From positions 1-64,000 of the forward strand of contig NZ_JAQGJM010000033.1 of assembly GCF_028290625.1 (NCBI RefSeq): a stretch of DNA of 64,000 bases, written 5' to 3'. Source of the DNA: Devosia sp. (GTDB taxonomy: Bacteria > Pseudomonadota > Alphaproteobacteria > Rhizobiales > Devosiaceae). The notes under the pieces were generated by a model. That model searched no databases. It was not told the origin of the DNA and saw only the letters and a list, made by a program, of their open reading frames with translations. A program made the translations under genes and the position numbers. Each line of letters opens with the position of its first letter. The first letter of the stretch is position 1. Positions 17,142-24,613 of this stretch are shown piece by piece.

Positions 17142-17690
17142 AAGCGAATACCAAAGCGCGGCCGGACCCTAACCACTCGAGTACGCAAAGGCGAAGCGAC
17201 GGAACCCCGGCGGCATCGGAATCTAAATTTGACATCGACCCAGACGGGATGGCGTTCTGATCCACGGCGGCCGCACAGCGGTTTCAAAGGCCTTGCTTCC
17301 CGAGCAATCAGGAGTCCGTTTTGTGCCCAGCTGTTGCGACATCCGTAGGCAGACGCGAACGTTGCTGACGGCACGGCGCGTGGAAAACCGTGGCACGCCA
17401 AGATATTCCTCGCTGACCCGGTTAAAGAGGGAATTTGGGCGAAACGATATGCTTTTTGGGAGAAATTGTGCAATTGGATCAAGGAGGTTTAAGGTGGTTG
17501 GGCGAAACTAATCGTTCGCCGAAAGTAGGAGAGAATTGGTTTCGGCTAACCCCGTTATTTTCTACCCACAATTTGAAATAAGCGATTGAAATTTCGGCGT
17601 ATTTTTCGGGGCCTTGTGCTGCACCGCGGTGTTCCCCGGCTGTTGTTCGGGATAGACTGAGCGCCAACCGAATAATCGAGGATGTCGCCA

Positions 17691-18443
17691 ATGGGATGGG
17701 AAGCACTTGGACATTGGGGTAAGGACGTCTGGCGTATTGAGCCACTCCTTGGCGGCTCTGTTAACGATGTGTGGAGTGTGCATGTCGATGGCCATCTCGC
17801 GGTTGCTCGTCTTGGCACGAGGAGCAACGCCGATCTCGCCTGGGAAGCCGAACTCCTGCAGCATCTCGACCGTGAAGGCCTGACAGTACCAGTCCCGATT
17901 CCCACAATGGATGGCCGACTGTTCGTCGACGGTCTGATGGTAATCAAATATATGAAGGGCGGGCCTCCTGAGACGGAAAGCGACTGGCGCCGCGTGGCCG
18001 ATACGCTGCGTGAACTGCACAGGTTGACGCAAGGATGGGCGCAGCGCCCAGGCTGGCGGTCCTCGAGCGACCTTCTCCAGGCCCAGACCGGAACGAAGAT
18101 CGACCTCGCCGCGATGCCACAGGAAGCCGTTGTTCGGTGTCGAGCGGCGTGGGCACGACTTGCTGGACGTTCGACTTGCGTTGTCCATGGCAATCCCGAC
18201 AATCCCGGCAATGTCCGCATCACCGCAGACGGGGTTGCATTGATCGACTGGGATGAGTCGCACGTCGATGTCCCTGACCTCGACCTGGTGCTGCCCCATA
18301 ACGCCGCCGGTCTCGAAGGCATTGCATACGATATTGCTTCCCAAGCATCGGCCGCTTGGGAAGCTGCGGTTTGCTGGAAAGATGAATATGCCGTCAGACG
18401 GCTCTCCGAAGTTCGTGCAGCACCCGCGGAAGGGAAATTCTAA
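17691..18443 (+). CDS. APH-family phosphotransferase with altered catalytic loop
   Basis: 250 residues from the ATG 9 bases after GAGG; an ATG at 17682 abuts that site. The protein looks like a small-molecule kinase of the aminoglycoside/choline kinase fold: a glycine-rich start LLGGSVNDVW, the hinge VIKYMKGGPP, and the metal-binding IDWDESHVDVPDLDL. The catalytic HGDxxxxN motif is replaced by HGNPDNPGN. The underlying DNA holds a 9-base imperfect tandem duplication (18191-18208). The Asp is therefore shifted by two residues, so the enzyme may be inactive or altered. It is flanked by decayed DNA and a convergent secreted-protein gene. Confidence 0.82.
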   Translation: MGWEALGHWGKDVWRIEPLLGGSVNDVWSVHVDGHLAVARLGTRSNADLAWEAELLQHLDREGLTVPVPIPTMDGRLFVDGLMVIKYMKGGPPETESDWRRVADTLRELHRLTQGWAQRPGWRSSSDLLQAQTGTKIDLAAMPQEAVVRCRAAWARLAGRSTCVVHGNPDNPGNVRITADGVALIDWDESHVDVPDLDLVLPHNAAGLEGIAYDIASQASAAWEAAVCWKDEYAVRRLSEVRAAPAEGKF

Positions 18444-18528
18444 CGACTGGAAGGTACCCCCAAAGCGGCGGCCCGGCGAACTGTTAGTGACCCGCAATGA
18501 CGGACGTCGCCGTACAGGCAGGCGACTG

Positions 18529-19149
18529 TCAATCGCTGGACACCTCGGGCCATATCAGGATCAGTTCGTCAATTTCCAGATCAAATGACGCGAGGCGTGG
18601 GTCGTCCGACTGGATCTTCTTCAGACCATAGAGCGGGTGATCGGTGCGCATACCTTGAGGCGCAAACATGACAATAGTCACCTTGCAATCGCCCCTGGGC
18701 AGCCAACCGAGCATTGAAAACGTGGTTCCCGTTTCCTGCCAGAAGCCGGTCAGGGTCACCGGCCCGCCGTTTATCTCGGTCAGCTCGTTTAGGCGCGTGC
18801 CAATTTTCAGGCCCCCGACCGTCCAAAGGCTGTTTCGCCCTTTCACGGTCAGCGCGGTTATGCGTCCCGTACCGTTGCCATGTGCATCCCCTGTTTCGAT
18901 GCGTGCATTCGGATCGTCGGGATAGAGCACCAGACTATCACCGGACTCCCCGGAGAGATCGGCGACTTCCATAATCCTCGCCTGGGACTGGTACCGCGTC
19001 AGCAGGCTCTCGCCTGTATCGTTGCTGGAATACGGCCCTTGGCAGGTCAGGTCGCCGCCAGCCGGCAAGCTTTGGGCAAGCGACGGGCCGGTACCCCACA
19101 GGACGGTAGCCAGCACCATCCCAACCAGAAGCACCGGTGAAAGTCGCAT
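18529..19149 (-). CDS. Secreted hypothetical protein
   Basis: 206 residues with a clear signal peptide (hydrophobic core VLLVGMVLATVLW, likely cut after SLAQ near residue 26). The mature part starts with a Cys-containing GGDLTCQGPYS and has a mid-protein pattern IGTRLNELTEINGGPV, seen in several periplasmic proteins of unknown role. A second Cys in PRGDCKV could pair with the first. I do not recognise a named family. It stands alone, divergent from the KdsA-like operon and convergent with the phosphotransferase gene. Confidence 0.75.
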   Translation of the reverse strand: MRLSPVLLVGMVLATVLWGTGPSLAQSLPAGGDLTCQGPYSSNDTGESLLTRYQSQARIMEVADLSGESGDSLVLYPDDPNARIETGDAHGNGTGRITALTVKGRNSLWTVGGLKIGTRLNELTEINGGPVTLTGFWQETGTTFSMLGWLPRGDCKVTIVMFAPQGMRTDHPLYGLKKIQSDDPRLASFDLEIDELILIWPEVSSD

Positions 19150-19483
19150 ACATAATTCCTTCGTGTTCCGCGTGGAGCGGACAGCCTTGGTCCGACGGTA
19201 GCGTGCCGGTAATCAGCATTGCGCTCGTATAGCTTTGCCGCTGAACCGCATCTGAATGGAGGCTCCACCATGAACGTGCGGCGTGTTCGCAGTTCCGTGG
19301 GTTGGCGACACCCACGGGCGTAGTGTTGTGGTAGCACTGCCTCGGCCACATGTTGAGCACAGAAGGGAAATGTTGAAGAACGCGGCTTGATGGGCGATAA
19401 GCCCAATTCTGTGGGTCGGCGCTCACTCCCCTTGATCGCCAATTTCGCCGGCCGTGCGACCCGCGGCATATAGGAGAGCCGTT
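19150..19483. other. Divergent intergenic region before the KdsA-like operon
   Basis: About 330 bases with no gene. It must hold the promoter of the seven-gene rightward operon and of the leftward secreted protein. The only structure seen is the hairpin at 19295-19317. I could not pick a convincing -35/-10 pair. Confidence 0.45.
19295..19317. promoter_or_regulatory. Hairpin/palindrome upstream of the KdsA-like operon
   Basis: CCGTGGGT and ACCCACGG make a perfect 8-pair stem around a 7-base loop, about 165 bases before the first gene. It could be an operator or a leader hairpin. No U-tract follows. Confidence 0.3.
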
Positions 19484-20365
19484 TTGGACATGAAAACCAT
19501 CACCGTGGGCTACGGAGATGTGACCAAGGTGCAGATCGGCCCCGGCCTTCCGCTGGTTTTTCTCGGCGGGCCCTGTGCCATCGAGAGCCGCGACCATGCG
19601 TTCAAGATGGCGGAAGCCATCGCCGAAATCACGCAGCGCGTCGGCATACCCTGGATCTACAAGTCCTGTTACGACAAGGATTGCCGCTCTTCACCCGACA
19701 GCTTCCATGGCCTGGGCATGGACGAGGGCCTGACGATCCTGTCCGATGTTCGCAAGGAATTCGGCGTTCCGGTGGTGTCCGATTTCTCCGACCCGTCATG
19801 GGGCCCGGCCACTGGCGAAGTCTGCGACCTGGTGCAGATCCCGGCCTATCTCTGCCGCCAGACCTCGATCCTGCGTGCGGCTGCTCTGACCGGCCGGCCG
19901 GTGCATATCAAGAAGGGCCAGTTCATGAGCCCGTGGAACATGAAGAACTCGGTGCGCAAGCTCGAATCCTTCGGTTGCCACGACATCATGCTGGCCGATC
20001 GCGGCACGTTCCTCGGCTACAATATGCTGGTCAACGACATGACCAGCTTCCCCATCATGGCGCGCACCGGCTATCCGGTGTGCTTCGATGCGACCCACTC
20101 CATCCAGATGCCGACATCCATGGGCGATATCTCGGGCGGCCAGCGCGAATTCATCCCCTATCTGGTCCGCGCCGCGGTCGCCTGCGGTATCAATGCGCTG
20201 TTCATGGAAACCCATGATGATCCCGACAATGCATTGTCGGACGCCAATACCGTTCTCGACATAAAGTATCTCGAGAACGTTTTGCGCCAGGCCAAGATCA
20301 TGCATCAGGCGCGCTTGGACATTCTTGCCGAATTCGGCGAGGACAAGGTCCACCCAAACGGCTGA
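19484..20365 (+). CDS. KdsA-like 3-deoxy-ulosonate-phosphate synthase, variant signature
   Basis: 293 residues from a TTG 5 bases after AGGAGAG; the ATG at 19490 is the alternative. The fold is clearly KdsA: LGGPCAIESRDHA, QIPAYLCRQTSIL, HIKKGQFMSPWNM, FDATHSIQMP, GGQREFIPYLVRAA and METHDDPDNALSD. Cys31 in GPC marks the metal-dependent class. The KDO8P-synthase signature KANRS is KDCRS (residues 65-69), and the usual TDVHE is SDFSD. Known: KdsA condenses phosphoenolpyruvate with D-arabinose 5-phosphate. The altered signature suggests another aldehyde. It is the first gene of a seven-gene operon that also has KdsB- and KdsC-like enzymes. Confidence 0.88.
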   Translation: MDMKTITVGYGDVTKVQIGPGLPLVFLGGPCAIESRDHAFKMAEAIAEITQRVGIPWIYKSCYDKDCRSSPDSFHGLGMDEGLTILSDVRKEFGVPVVSDFSDPSWGPATGEVCDLVQIPAYLCRQTSILRAAALTGRPVHIKKGQFMSPWNMKNSVRKLESFGCHDIMLADRGTFLGYNMLVNDMTSFPIMARTGYPVCFDATHSIQMPTSMGDISGGQREFIPYLVRAAVACGINALFMETHDDPDNALSDANTVLDIKYLENVLRQAKIMHQARLDILAEFGEDKVHPNG

Positions 20366-20405
20366 AACTTCGCATACGGACCCGAGTTCACGACAGGAGC
20401 AGACG

Positions 20406-20828
20406 ATGCAGGACGCCCGCAATCTTCGTGTCAAGGATGTTGCCTTGCCACTGGACCGCTGTCCGGTTCTGGCGCCGACCGCGTTCTTCAAGACCGCCCT
20501 TGAGGCCATGGGGCGCAGCCGCCTCGGTATCGTTTGCGTGGTCGATGCGGAGGGTATTCTGCGGGGCATTGTCACCGACGGCGACATTCGCCGCCAACTG
20601 CTCAAGATGCAGAAGCCGTTTTCGGCCTTTTTTGGCGATGACGTCATCGAGCATACCATCCCCCATCCGACAACTGTCGGACCAGATGTACCCCTGCTTG
20701 ATGCCGTGAACTTGATGGAAGAAAAGCTGGTCTGGGATTTACCGGTCGTTGATGCCGGCGGCAAGCTGGTCGGCCTGCTGCATCTTCATCCCATCGTGAG
20801 GCTGTTGGTCAACCAGCAGGACGGGTAG
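20406..20828 (+). CDS. Stand-alone tandem CBS-domain protein
   Basis: 140 residues from an ATG after CAGGAGCAGACG. It has two CBS motifs: residues about 10-70 (GIVCVVDAEGILRGIVTDGDIRR, shortened here by pattern) and about 80-138 (WDLPVVDAGGKLVGLLHLH). This matches the C-terminal half of KdsD/KpsF arabinose-5-phosphate isomerases, including TDGDIRR, but the N-terminal SIS catalytic domain is absent. The gene starts properly, so this is not a simple truncation. Known: CBS pairs bind adenosyl nucleotides or CMP-sugars and regulate partners. A feedback sensor for the operon's product is inferred. Confidence 0.88.
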   Translation: MQDARNLRVKDVALPLDRCPVLAPTAFFKTALEAMGRSRLGIVCVVDAEGILRGIVTDGDIRRQLLKMQKPFSAFFGDDVIEHTIPHPTTVGPDVPLLDAVNLMEEKLVWDLPVVDAGGKLVGLLHLHPIVRLLVNQQDG

Positions 20829-20945
20829 CGTTTCCCATCGGAGGGCGTCGCCTTGACGCTCCGGCGCGACCAATTGCGACTTGTACGGCCCGGGTCAAAT
20901 TGCTAGGCACACCCATCTTAACCATCTCGGTCACAGGATATTTCC

Positions 20946-21743
20946 ATGTCGTATCAATTGGCCTTGGAGCGGCGCAAGGCGCTCAAGAGCAAGCTGCGCA
21001 ATCGCGAGCGCGTGTTCGGCGGCTGGGTGTCCTATCCCGATCCGGGCATTACCGAGACCTTTGCGAAGGCGGGTTTCGATTTCATCGCCATCGACATGGA
21101 ACACACCACCATTTCGCTGGCGGAGGCCAGGCAGATCATCACCTCGTGCCATGCCGAGGGCGTGACCTGCCTGCCGCGCCCGGTGTCGCACAACAATGAT
21201 ATCATCAAGCCGCTGCTGGAAGCGGGCGCCGATGGCATGATCATCCAGATGGTCGAGACCGCCGAGGAAGTGCGTCGCCTGATCGACATCACCAAGTTCC
21301 CGCCGAATGGCAAGCGCAGCTATGGCGTCAACCGTGCCCATGGCTATGGCTTCGATTTTGACGACTACATCACCGATTGGAACGACAGCTCGTCGCTGAT
21401 CCTGCAGGTGGAATCGATCAAGGGCGTCGACAATATCGACTCGCTGGTCGCCTTCGACGAGGTCGATGGCGTCATGGTCGGACCGTACGACATTTCCGGC
21501 TCGCTCGGCGTACCCGGCCAGACCAACCATCCGTTGGTCCGCGAGGCCGCGCGCAAGGTGGTCGAGGCCTGCGCGCGCGCCGGCAAGAGCGTCTGCACGC
21601 AGATCGCCAATGTCACGCCCGAGGCGGTCGATGACGCGTTCGCCCAGGGCTACACATACGTCATCCTGGGTTCGGACCTGTTCGTGCTGACCAATTGGGC
21701 GCGGCAGACCGCCGCAGTCGTCAATCAGTTCAGGAAGGCCTGA
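20946..21743 (+). CDS. HpcH/HpaI aldolase family protein
   Basis: 265 residues, the normal size for class II pyruvate aldolases of the HpaI/YfaU/GarL family. Seen: GGWVSYPDPGITETFAKAGF, the catalytic and metal regions DMEHTTIS, RPVSHNN, the Glu ligand in LQVESIKGVDNID and Asp ligand in GPYDISGSLGVPG. Known: such enzymes cleave or form 2-keto-3-deoxy acids with pyruvate and an aldehyde. It is third in the operon, 3 bases before an SDR gene. In a biosynthetic cluster it could build a keto-acid precursor or recycle a product. The direction is unknown. Confidence 0.9.
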   Translation: MSYQLALERRKALKSKLRNRERVFGGWVSYPDPGITETFAKAGFDFIAIDMEHTTISLAEARQIITSCHAEGVTCLPRPVSHNNDIIKPLLEAGADGMIIQMVETAEEVRRLIDITKFPPNGKRSYGVNRAHGYGFDFDDYITDWNDSSSLILQVESIKGVDNIDSLVAFDEVDGVMVGPYDISGSLGVPGQTNHPLVREAARKVVEACARAGKSVCTQIANVTPEAVDDAFAQGYTYVILGSDLFVLTNWARQTAAVVNQFRKA

Positions 21744-21746
21744 CCC

Positions 21747-22526
21747 ATGAACCAGTTCACGTCCGACCTGTTCAGTGTCGAGGGCCGTGTTGCCGGGGTC
21801 ACCGGCGGTGGCGGGCATTTGTGCGGCGAGATGGCACGCGGCCTTGGCAAGGCCGGCGCCAAGGTCGTGGTCATGGATCTGCGGCTGGAAAAGGCCGAGG
21901 CCGTCGCCCAGCAGATCAACGATGCCGGCGGTCAGGCCATTGGCGTTGAACTCGACGCAACCAAGAAAGACAGCTTCAAGGCGGCCCTGGATCAGGCCGT
22001 TGCGGCGTTCGGACCCATCGACATCTTTGTCAATGGCGCCGGCATCAACAGTTCCACCCCGTTTTTCCAGATGGAACTGTCCGAGTGGAATGCGGTGATG
22101 GATTCGCAGATCACCAGCACCTTCCTCGGCTGCCAGGTGATTGGCGAGCACATGGTCGGCAATGGTCGCGGCTCGATCATCAATATCTCCTCGGCCTCGG
22201 CCGGCCCGCCGCTGTCCAAGGCCTTCCCCTATTCGGTCGCTAAGGCCGGCATCAAGAATTTGACGCAGAACCTGGGGCGCGAATGGGCGCTGCAGGGCGT
22301 TCGCGTCAACGCCATCCGCCCGGGGTTCTTCCCCACCGACTGGAACCGCAAGAACTTCATCACGCCCGAGCGGGAAGCCGCGATCCTGGGCCACACGCCG
22401 ATGAAGCGTTATGGCGAAGTCTCCGAACTGATCGGCGCGCTAATCTGGCTCGCCTCGGATGCTTCGGGCTTCGTGACCGGCGCCGAAATTGCCGTCGATG
22501 GCGGCTATTCCGCGATGACCATTTAG
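21747..22526 (+). CDS. SDR family oxidoreductase (first of pair)
   Basis: 259 residues. The cofactor loop is the variant GVTGGGGHLCGEMA, seen in SDRs acting on sugar acids (some mannonate oxidoreductases). It has NGAG, the catalytic Ser in NISSASAG and YSVAK, and the C-terminal VDGGYS. It is separated by 3 bases from the aldolase gene and by 7 from the second SDR, so all three are co-translated. It probably oxidises or reduces a hydroxyl of the sugar acid made in this operon. The exact substrate cannot be told. Confidence 0.9.
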   Translation: MNQFTSDLFSVEGRVAGVTGGGGHLCGEMARGLGKAGAKVVVMDLRLEKAEAVAQQINDAGGQAIGVELDATKKDSFKAALDQAVAAFGPIDIFVNGAGINSSTPFFQMELSEWNAVMDSQITSTFLGCQVIGEHMVGNGRGSIINISSASAGPPLSKAFPYSVAKAGIKNLTQNLGREWALQGVRVNAIRPGFFPTDWNRKNFITPEREAAILGHTPMKRYGEVSELIGALIWLASDASGFVTGAEIAVDGGYSAMTI

Positions 22527-22533
22527 GTCGCCC

Positions 22534-23280
22534 ATGTCCAGAACAGTTATCATCACCGGCGGCAGCAAGGGCATCGGACGGTCGCTGACCGAAGGCTTTG
22601 TGGCCGCTGGCTACAGGGTTGTCGTGGGTGCGCGCAACGACAGCGGCATATCGCAACTCGATCCGGACAATATCCGCTTCGTGCCATGCGACGTGCAGAA
22701 CGAGGCCGACCATCGCCGGCTGCTCGATGCAGCCCTGGAGTGGACCGGCCAACTCGACGTTTACATCAACAATGCCGGCTTTTCCGCCTGGCGGCCGATT
22801 GGCGAGATCGACGGCGATTTCTTCGATGACATGATGGCGGTCAACCTCAAGGGCGCCTTCTTCGGCTGCAAGATTGCTTCCGAAGGCCTGGGCAAGGGTG
22901 GCGTCATCATCAATATCTCGAGTCTCGCCGGCAAGCGCGGCACGGCCAATAACTCGATGTATGTCGCCACCAAGTTTGGCATGAACGGCATGACCCAGGC
23001 CCTGGCCAAGGAGCTGGGGCCGCGGGGCATTCGGGTGAACGCCCTGTGCCCGGTGCTGATCCGGACGCCGGGCCTGATGGACGCGCTGGCCGTCGAAGGC
23101 TCGCCGGCCAAGGGCGATCCAGAAGCGTTTCTAGCCGGTTTCGCCGCGCGCGACGCGGCGCTGGGCTTTTTGCCGAGTGGAGCCGATGTTGCCGCCATGG
23201 CGCTGTTCCTTGCCTCCGAACAGGCCGGTGCCATTACCGGCCAGTGCATCAATGTCGACAGCGGCGTCTTGCCAGGGTGA
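22534..23280 (+). CDS. SDR family oxidoreductase (second of pair)
   Basis: 248 residues with a classical fingerprint ITGGSKGIGRSL, NNAGF, NISSLAG, MYVATK and terminal VDSGV. It differs clearly from the preceding SDR, so the pair is not a recent duplication. Its stop overlaps or nearly abuts the KdsB-like start. Two SDRs in a row suggest a ketone intermediate with inversion or deoxygenation chemistry, but that is inference. Confidence 0.9.
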   Translation: MSRTVIITGGSKGIGRSLTEGFVAAGYRVVVGARNDSGISQLDPDNIRFVPCDVQNEADHRRLLDAALEWTGQLDVYINNAGFSAWRPIGEIDGDFFDDMMAVNLKGAFFGCKIASEGLGKGGVIINISSLAGKRGTANNSMYVATKFGMNGMTQALAKELGPRGIRVNALCPVLIRTPGLMDALAVEGSPAKGDPEAFLAGFAARDAALGFLPSGADVAAMALFLASEQAGAITGQCINVDSGVLPG

Positions 23281-23285
23281 TCCAA

Positions 23286-24053
23286 GTGACCAAGATCGTT
23301 GCCGTTATTCCATCGCACCTCTCTTCGGTCCGGTTCCCGGGCAAAATCCTGTTCCCGTTCCACGGCATGCCGATGATCGAGCATGTGCGGCGCCGGGCGC
23401 TCCTGGCCCAAGGCCTGCACAGCGTCGCCGTGGCCACCTGCGATGTCGAGATTGCCGATGCCGTCAGGGCTGGCGGCGGCGATGTGATCATGACCGCCGA
23501 TACCCATAGCAACGGCACCACGCGCGTCGCCGAAGCCGTGGCCGCGCTCGATTGCACCCATGTCCTGCTGCTACAGGGCGATGAGCCGCTGCTGCTGCCC
23601 CGCCATGTCGAGGCGATGATTGCCGCCATCAATGCCAATCCCGGCAACGACGCCTGGAACGCCACGGCCCCGATCAGCGAGCCCGAAGAACTCGACCGCC
23701 ACTCGTTCGTCAAATGCGCGGTCAACGCCGATGGAAGGGTGATCTACGCCTTCCGTCGGTCGCCCTCGACCGCCGCCTTTGCCGATCAGCAGCGCTATAT
23801 CCGCAAGGTGCTGGGCATCATCGCCTATCGTCGCGATTTCCTGCTCGACATTGCCGCCGCCCCCCAATCGCTGGTCGAGCGCTACGAGTCCATCGAGCAG
23901 ATGCGCATCGTGGAGGCCGGCCATTCGCTGCTCTCTGTCCCGGTCCAGGAAAGCCTGCCATCCGTCAATGAGCCACGCGAGGCCGACATCGTGCTTGAGC
24001 ACATTCGAAATGACCCAGAACAGGCTCAGTTGCTAGCGCGCATCCTGCCGTGA
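23286..24053 (+). CDS. KdsB-like CMP-ulosonate cytidylyltransferase
   Basis: 255 residues from a GTG 8 bases after AGGG; a GTG at 23277 overlapping the SDR stop would add three residues. KdsB features: VAVIPSHLSSVRFPGKIL (usually IPAR..STRLPGK), LLLQGDEPLL (metal-binding Asp), RKVLGIIAYRRDFL, YESIEQMRIVE and the terminal VNEPREADIV. Several positions near the sugar site differ from housekeeping KdsB, notably YAFRRSP in place of YFSR-x-PIP. Known reaction: CTP plus Kdo gives CMP-Kdo. Activation of a related ulosonic acid is likely. The stop overlaps the KdsC-like GTG. Confidence 0.87.
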   Translation: MTKIVAVIPSHLSSVRFPGKILFPFHGMPMIEHVRRRALLAQGLHSVAVATCDVEIADAVRAGGGDVIMTADTHSNGTTRVAEAVAALDCTHVLLLQGDEPLLLPRHVEAMIAAINANPGNDAWNATAPISEPEELDRHSFVKCAVNADGRVIYAFRRSPSTAAFADQQRYIRKVLGIIAYRRDFLLDIAAAPQSLVERYESIEQMRIVEAGHSLLSVPVQESLPSVNEPREADIVLEHIRNDPEQAQLLARILP

Positions 24054-24559
24054 CGCCCCGGCCGCTAACCGCCGGCCCCGAGCTTGTCGGGATCAAGCTG
24101 CTCTGCTGCGACATCGACGGCGTGCTCACTGATGGCAGCCTTTACTACGACGCCAGCGGGCATGCGCTCGTGCGCTTCCACGTTCTGGACGGCACGGGCC
24201 TGAAACTAGCCATGCGCCACGGCATCAGGACCTGCTTCATCAGCCAGAGCCACACGCCGATCATCATCGAACGTGCCCGTGTGCTCGGCATCGACTACTG
24301 CAAGGTCGGCGTCGAAGACAAGCTGACGCCGGTCTTGGCGATAGCCGCAGAACTGGGCATCGGCATGCATCAGGTCTGCCACATTGCCGACGATATCAAC
24401 GACCTGACCTTGCTCGAAGCCGTCGGCGTGTCCGTGACAGTGCCGGCCGGCGTGGCCGCCGTCAAAGCCGTATGCACTTTCGTGACGACAACCCCTGGCG
24501 GCCAAGGCGCCGTGCGCGAACTCTGCGACGCCCTGATCGCCTCGCAAACGAGCGCCTGA
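24050..24559 (+). CDS. KdsC-like HAD phosphatase
   Basis: 169 residues, the usual KdsC/YrbI length, from a GTG overlapping the preceding stop (GTGA). It is a capless HAD with nucleophile motif CCDIDGVLTDGSLYYD, motif II ISQSHTPIIIERA, a conserved Lys in VGVEDKL, motif IV HIADDINDLTLLE and the tail GGQGAVREL. Known: KdsC removes the phosphate of Kdo 8-phosphate and works as a tetramer. Here it would act between the KdsA-like and KdsB-like steps. It is the last gene of the operon and converges with the LacI-type regulator gene. Confidence 0.9.
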   Translation: MTPRPLTAGPELVGIKLLCCDIDGVLTDGSLYYDASGHALVRFHVLDGTGLKLAMRHGIRTCFISQSHTPIIIERARVLGIDYCKVGVEDKLTPVLAIAAELGIGMHQVCHIADDINDLTLLEAVGVSVTVPAGVAAVKAVCTFVTTTPGGQGAVRELCDALIASQTSA

Positions 24560-24613
24560 AAGCCGTTCCGCGCTCGACCAAGGCCGGATAGCCCGCCACT
24601 GCAGCCTCAGGGC

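Larger units (their letters stand above)
16711..17690. other. Gene-poor, apparently decayed stretch
   Basis: Nearly 1 kb with no intact gene. It contains a strong hairpin just after the kinase (16766-16790) and a remnant of an XRE helix-turn-helix (about 17019-17141). The segment at about 17430-17620 is noticeably AT-richer than the surroundings. Short frames on both strands have arginine-rich, non-protein-like composition. The pattern suggests a decayed insertion or lost genes. Confidence 0.5.

Noticed and set aside
16985-17482. 165-codon leftward open frame in the gene-poor stretch
   Set aside because: No protein-like composition, no ribosome site, and it overlaps the XRE remnant on the other strand.
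20931-22394. 487-codon leftward open frame
   Set aside because: Antisense to the aldolase and SDR genes, which have full family motifs. The composition is His/Asp/Gly-rich shadow sequence.
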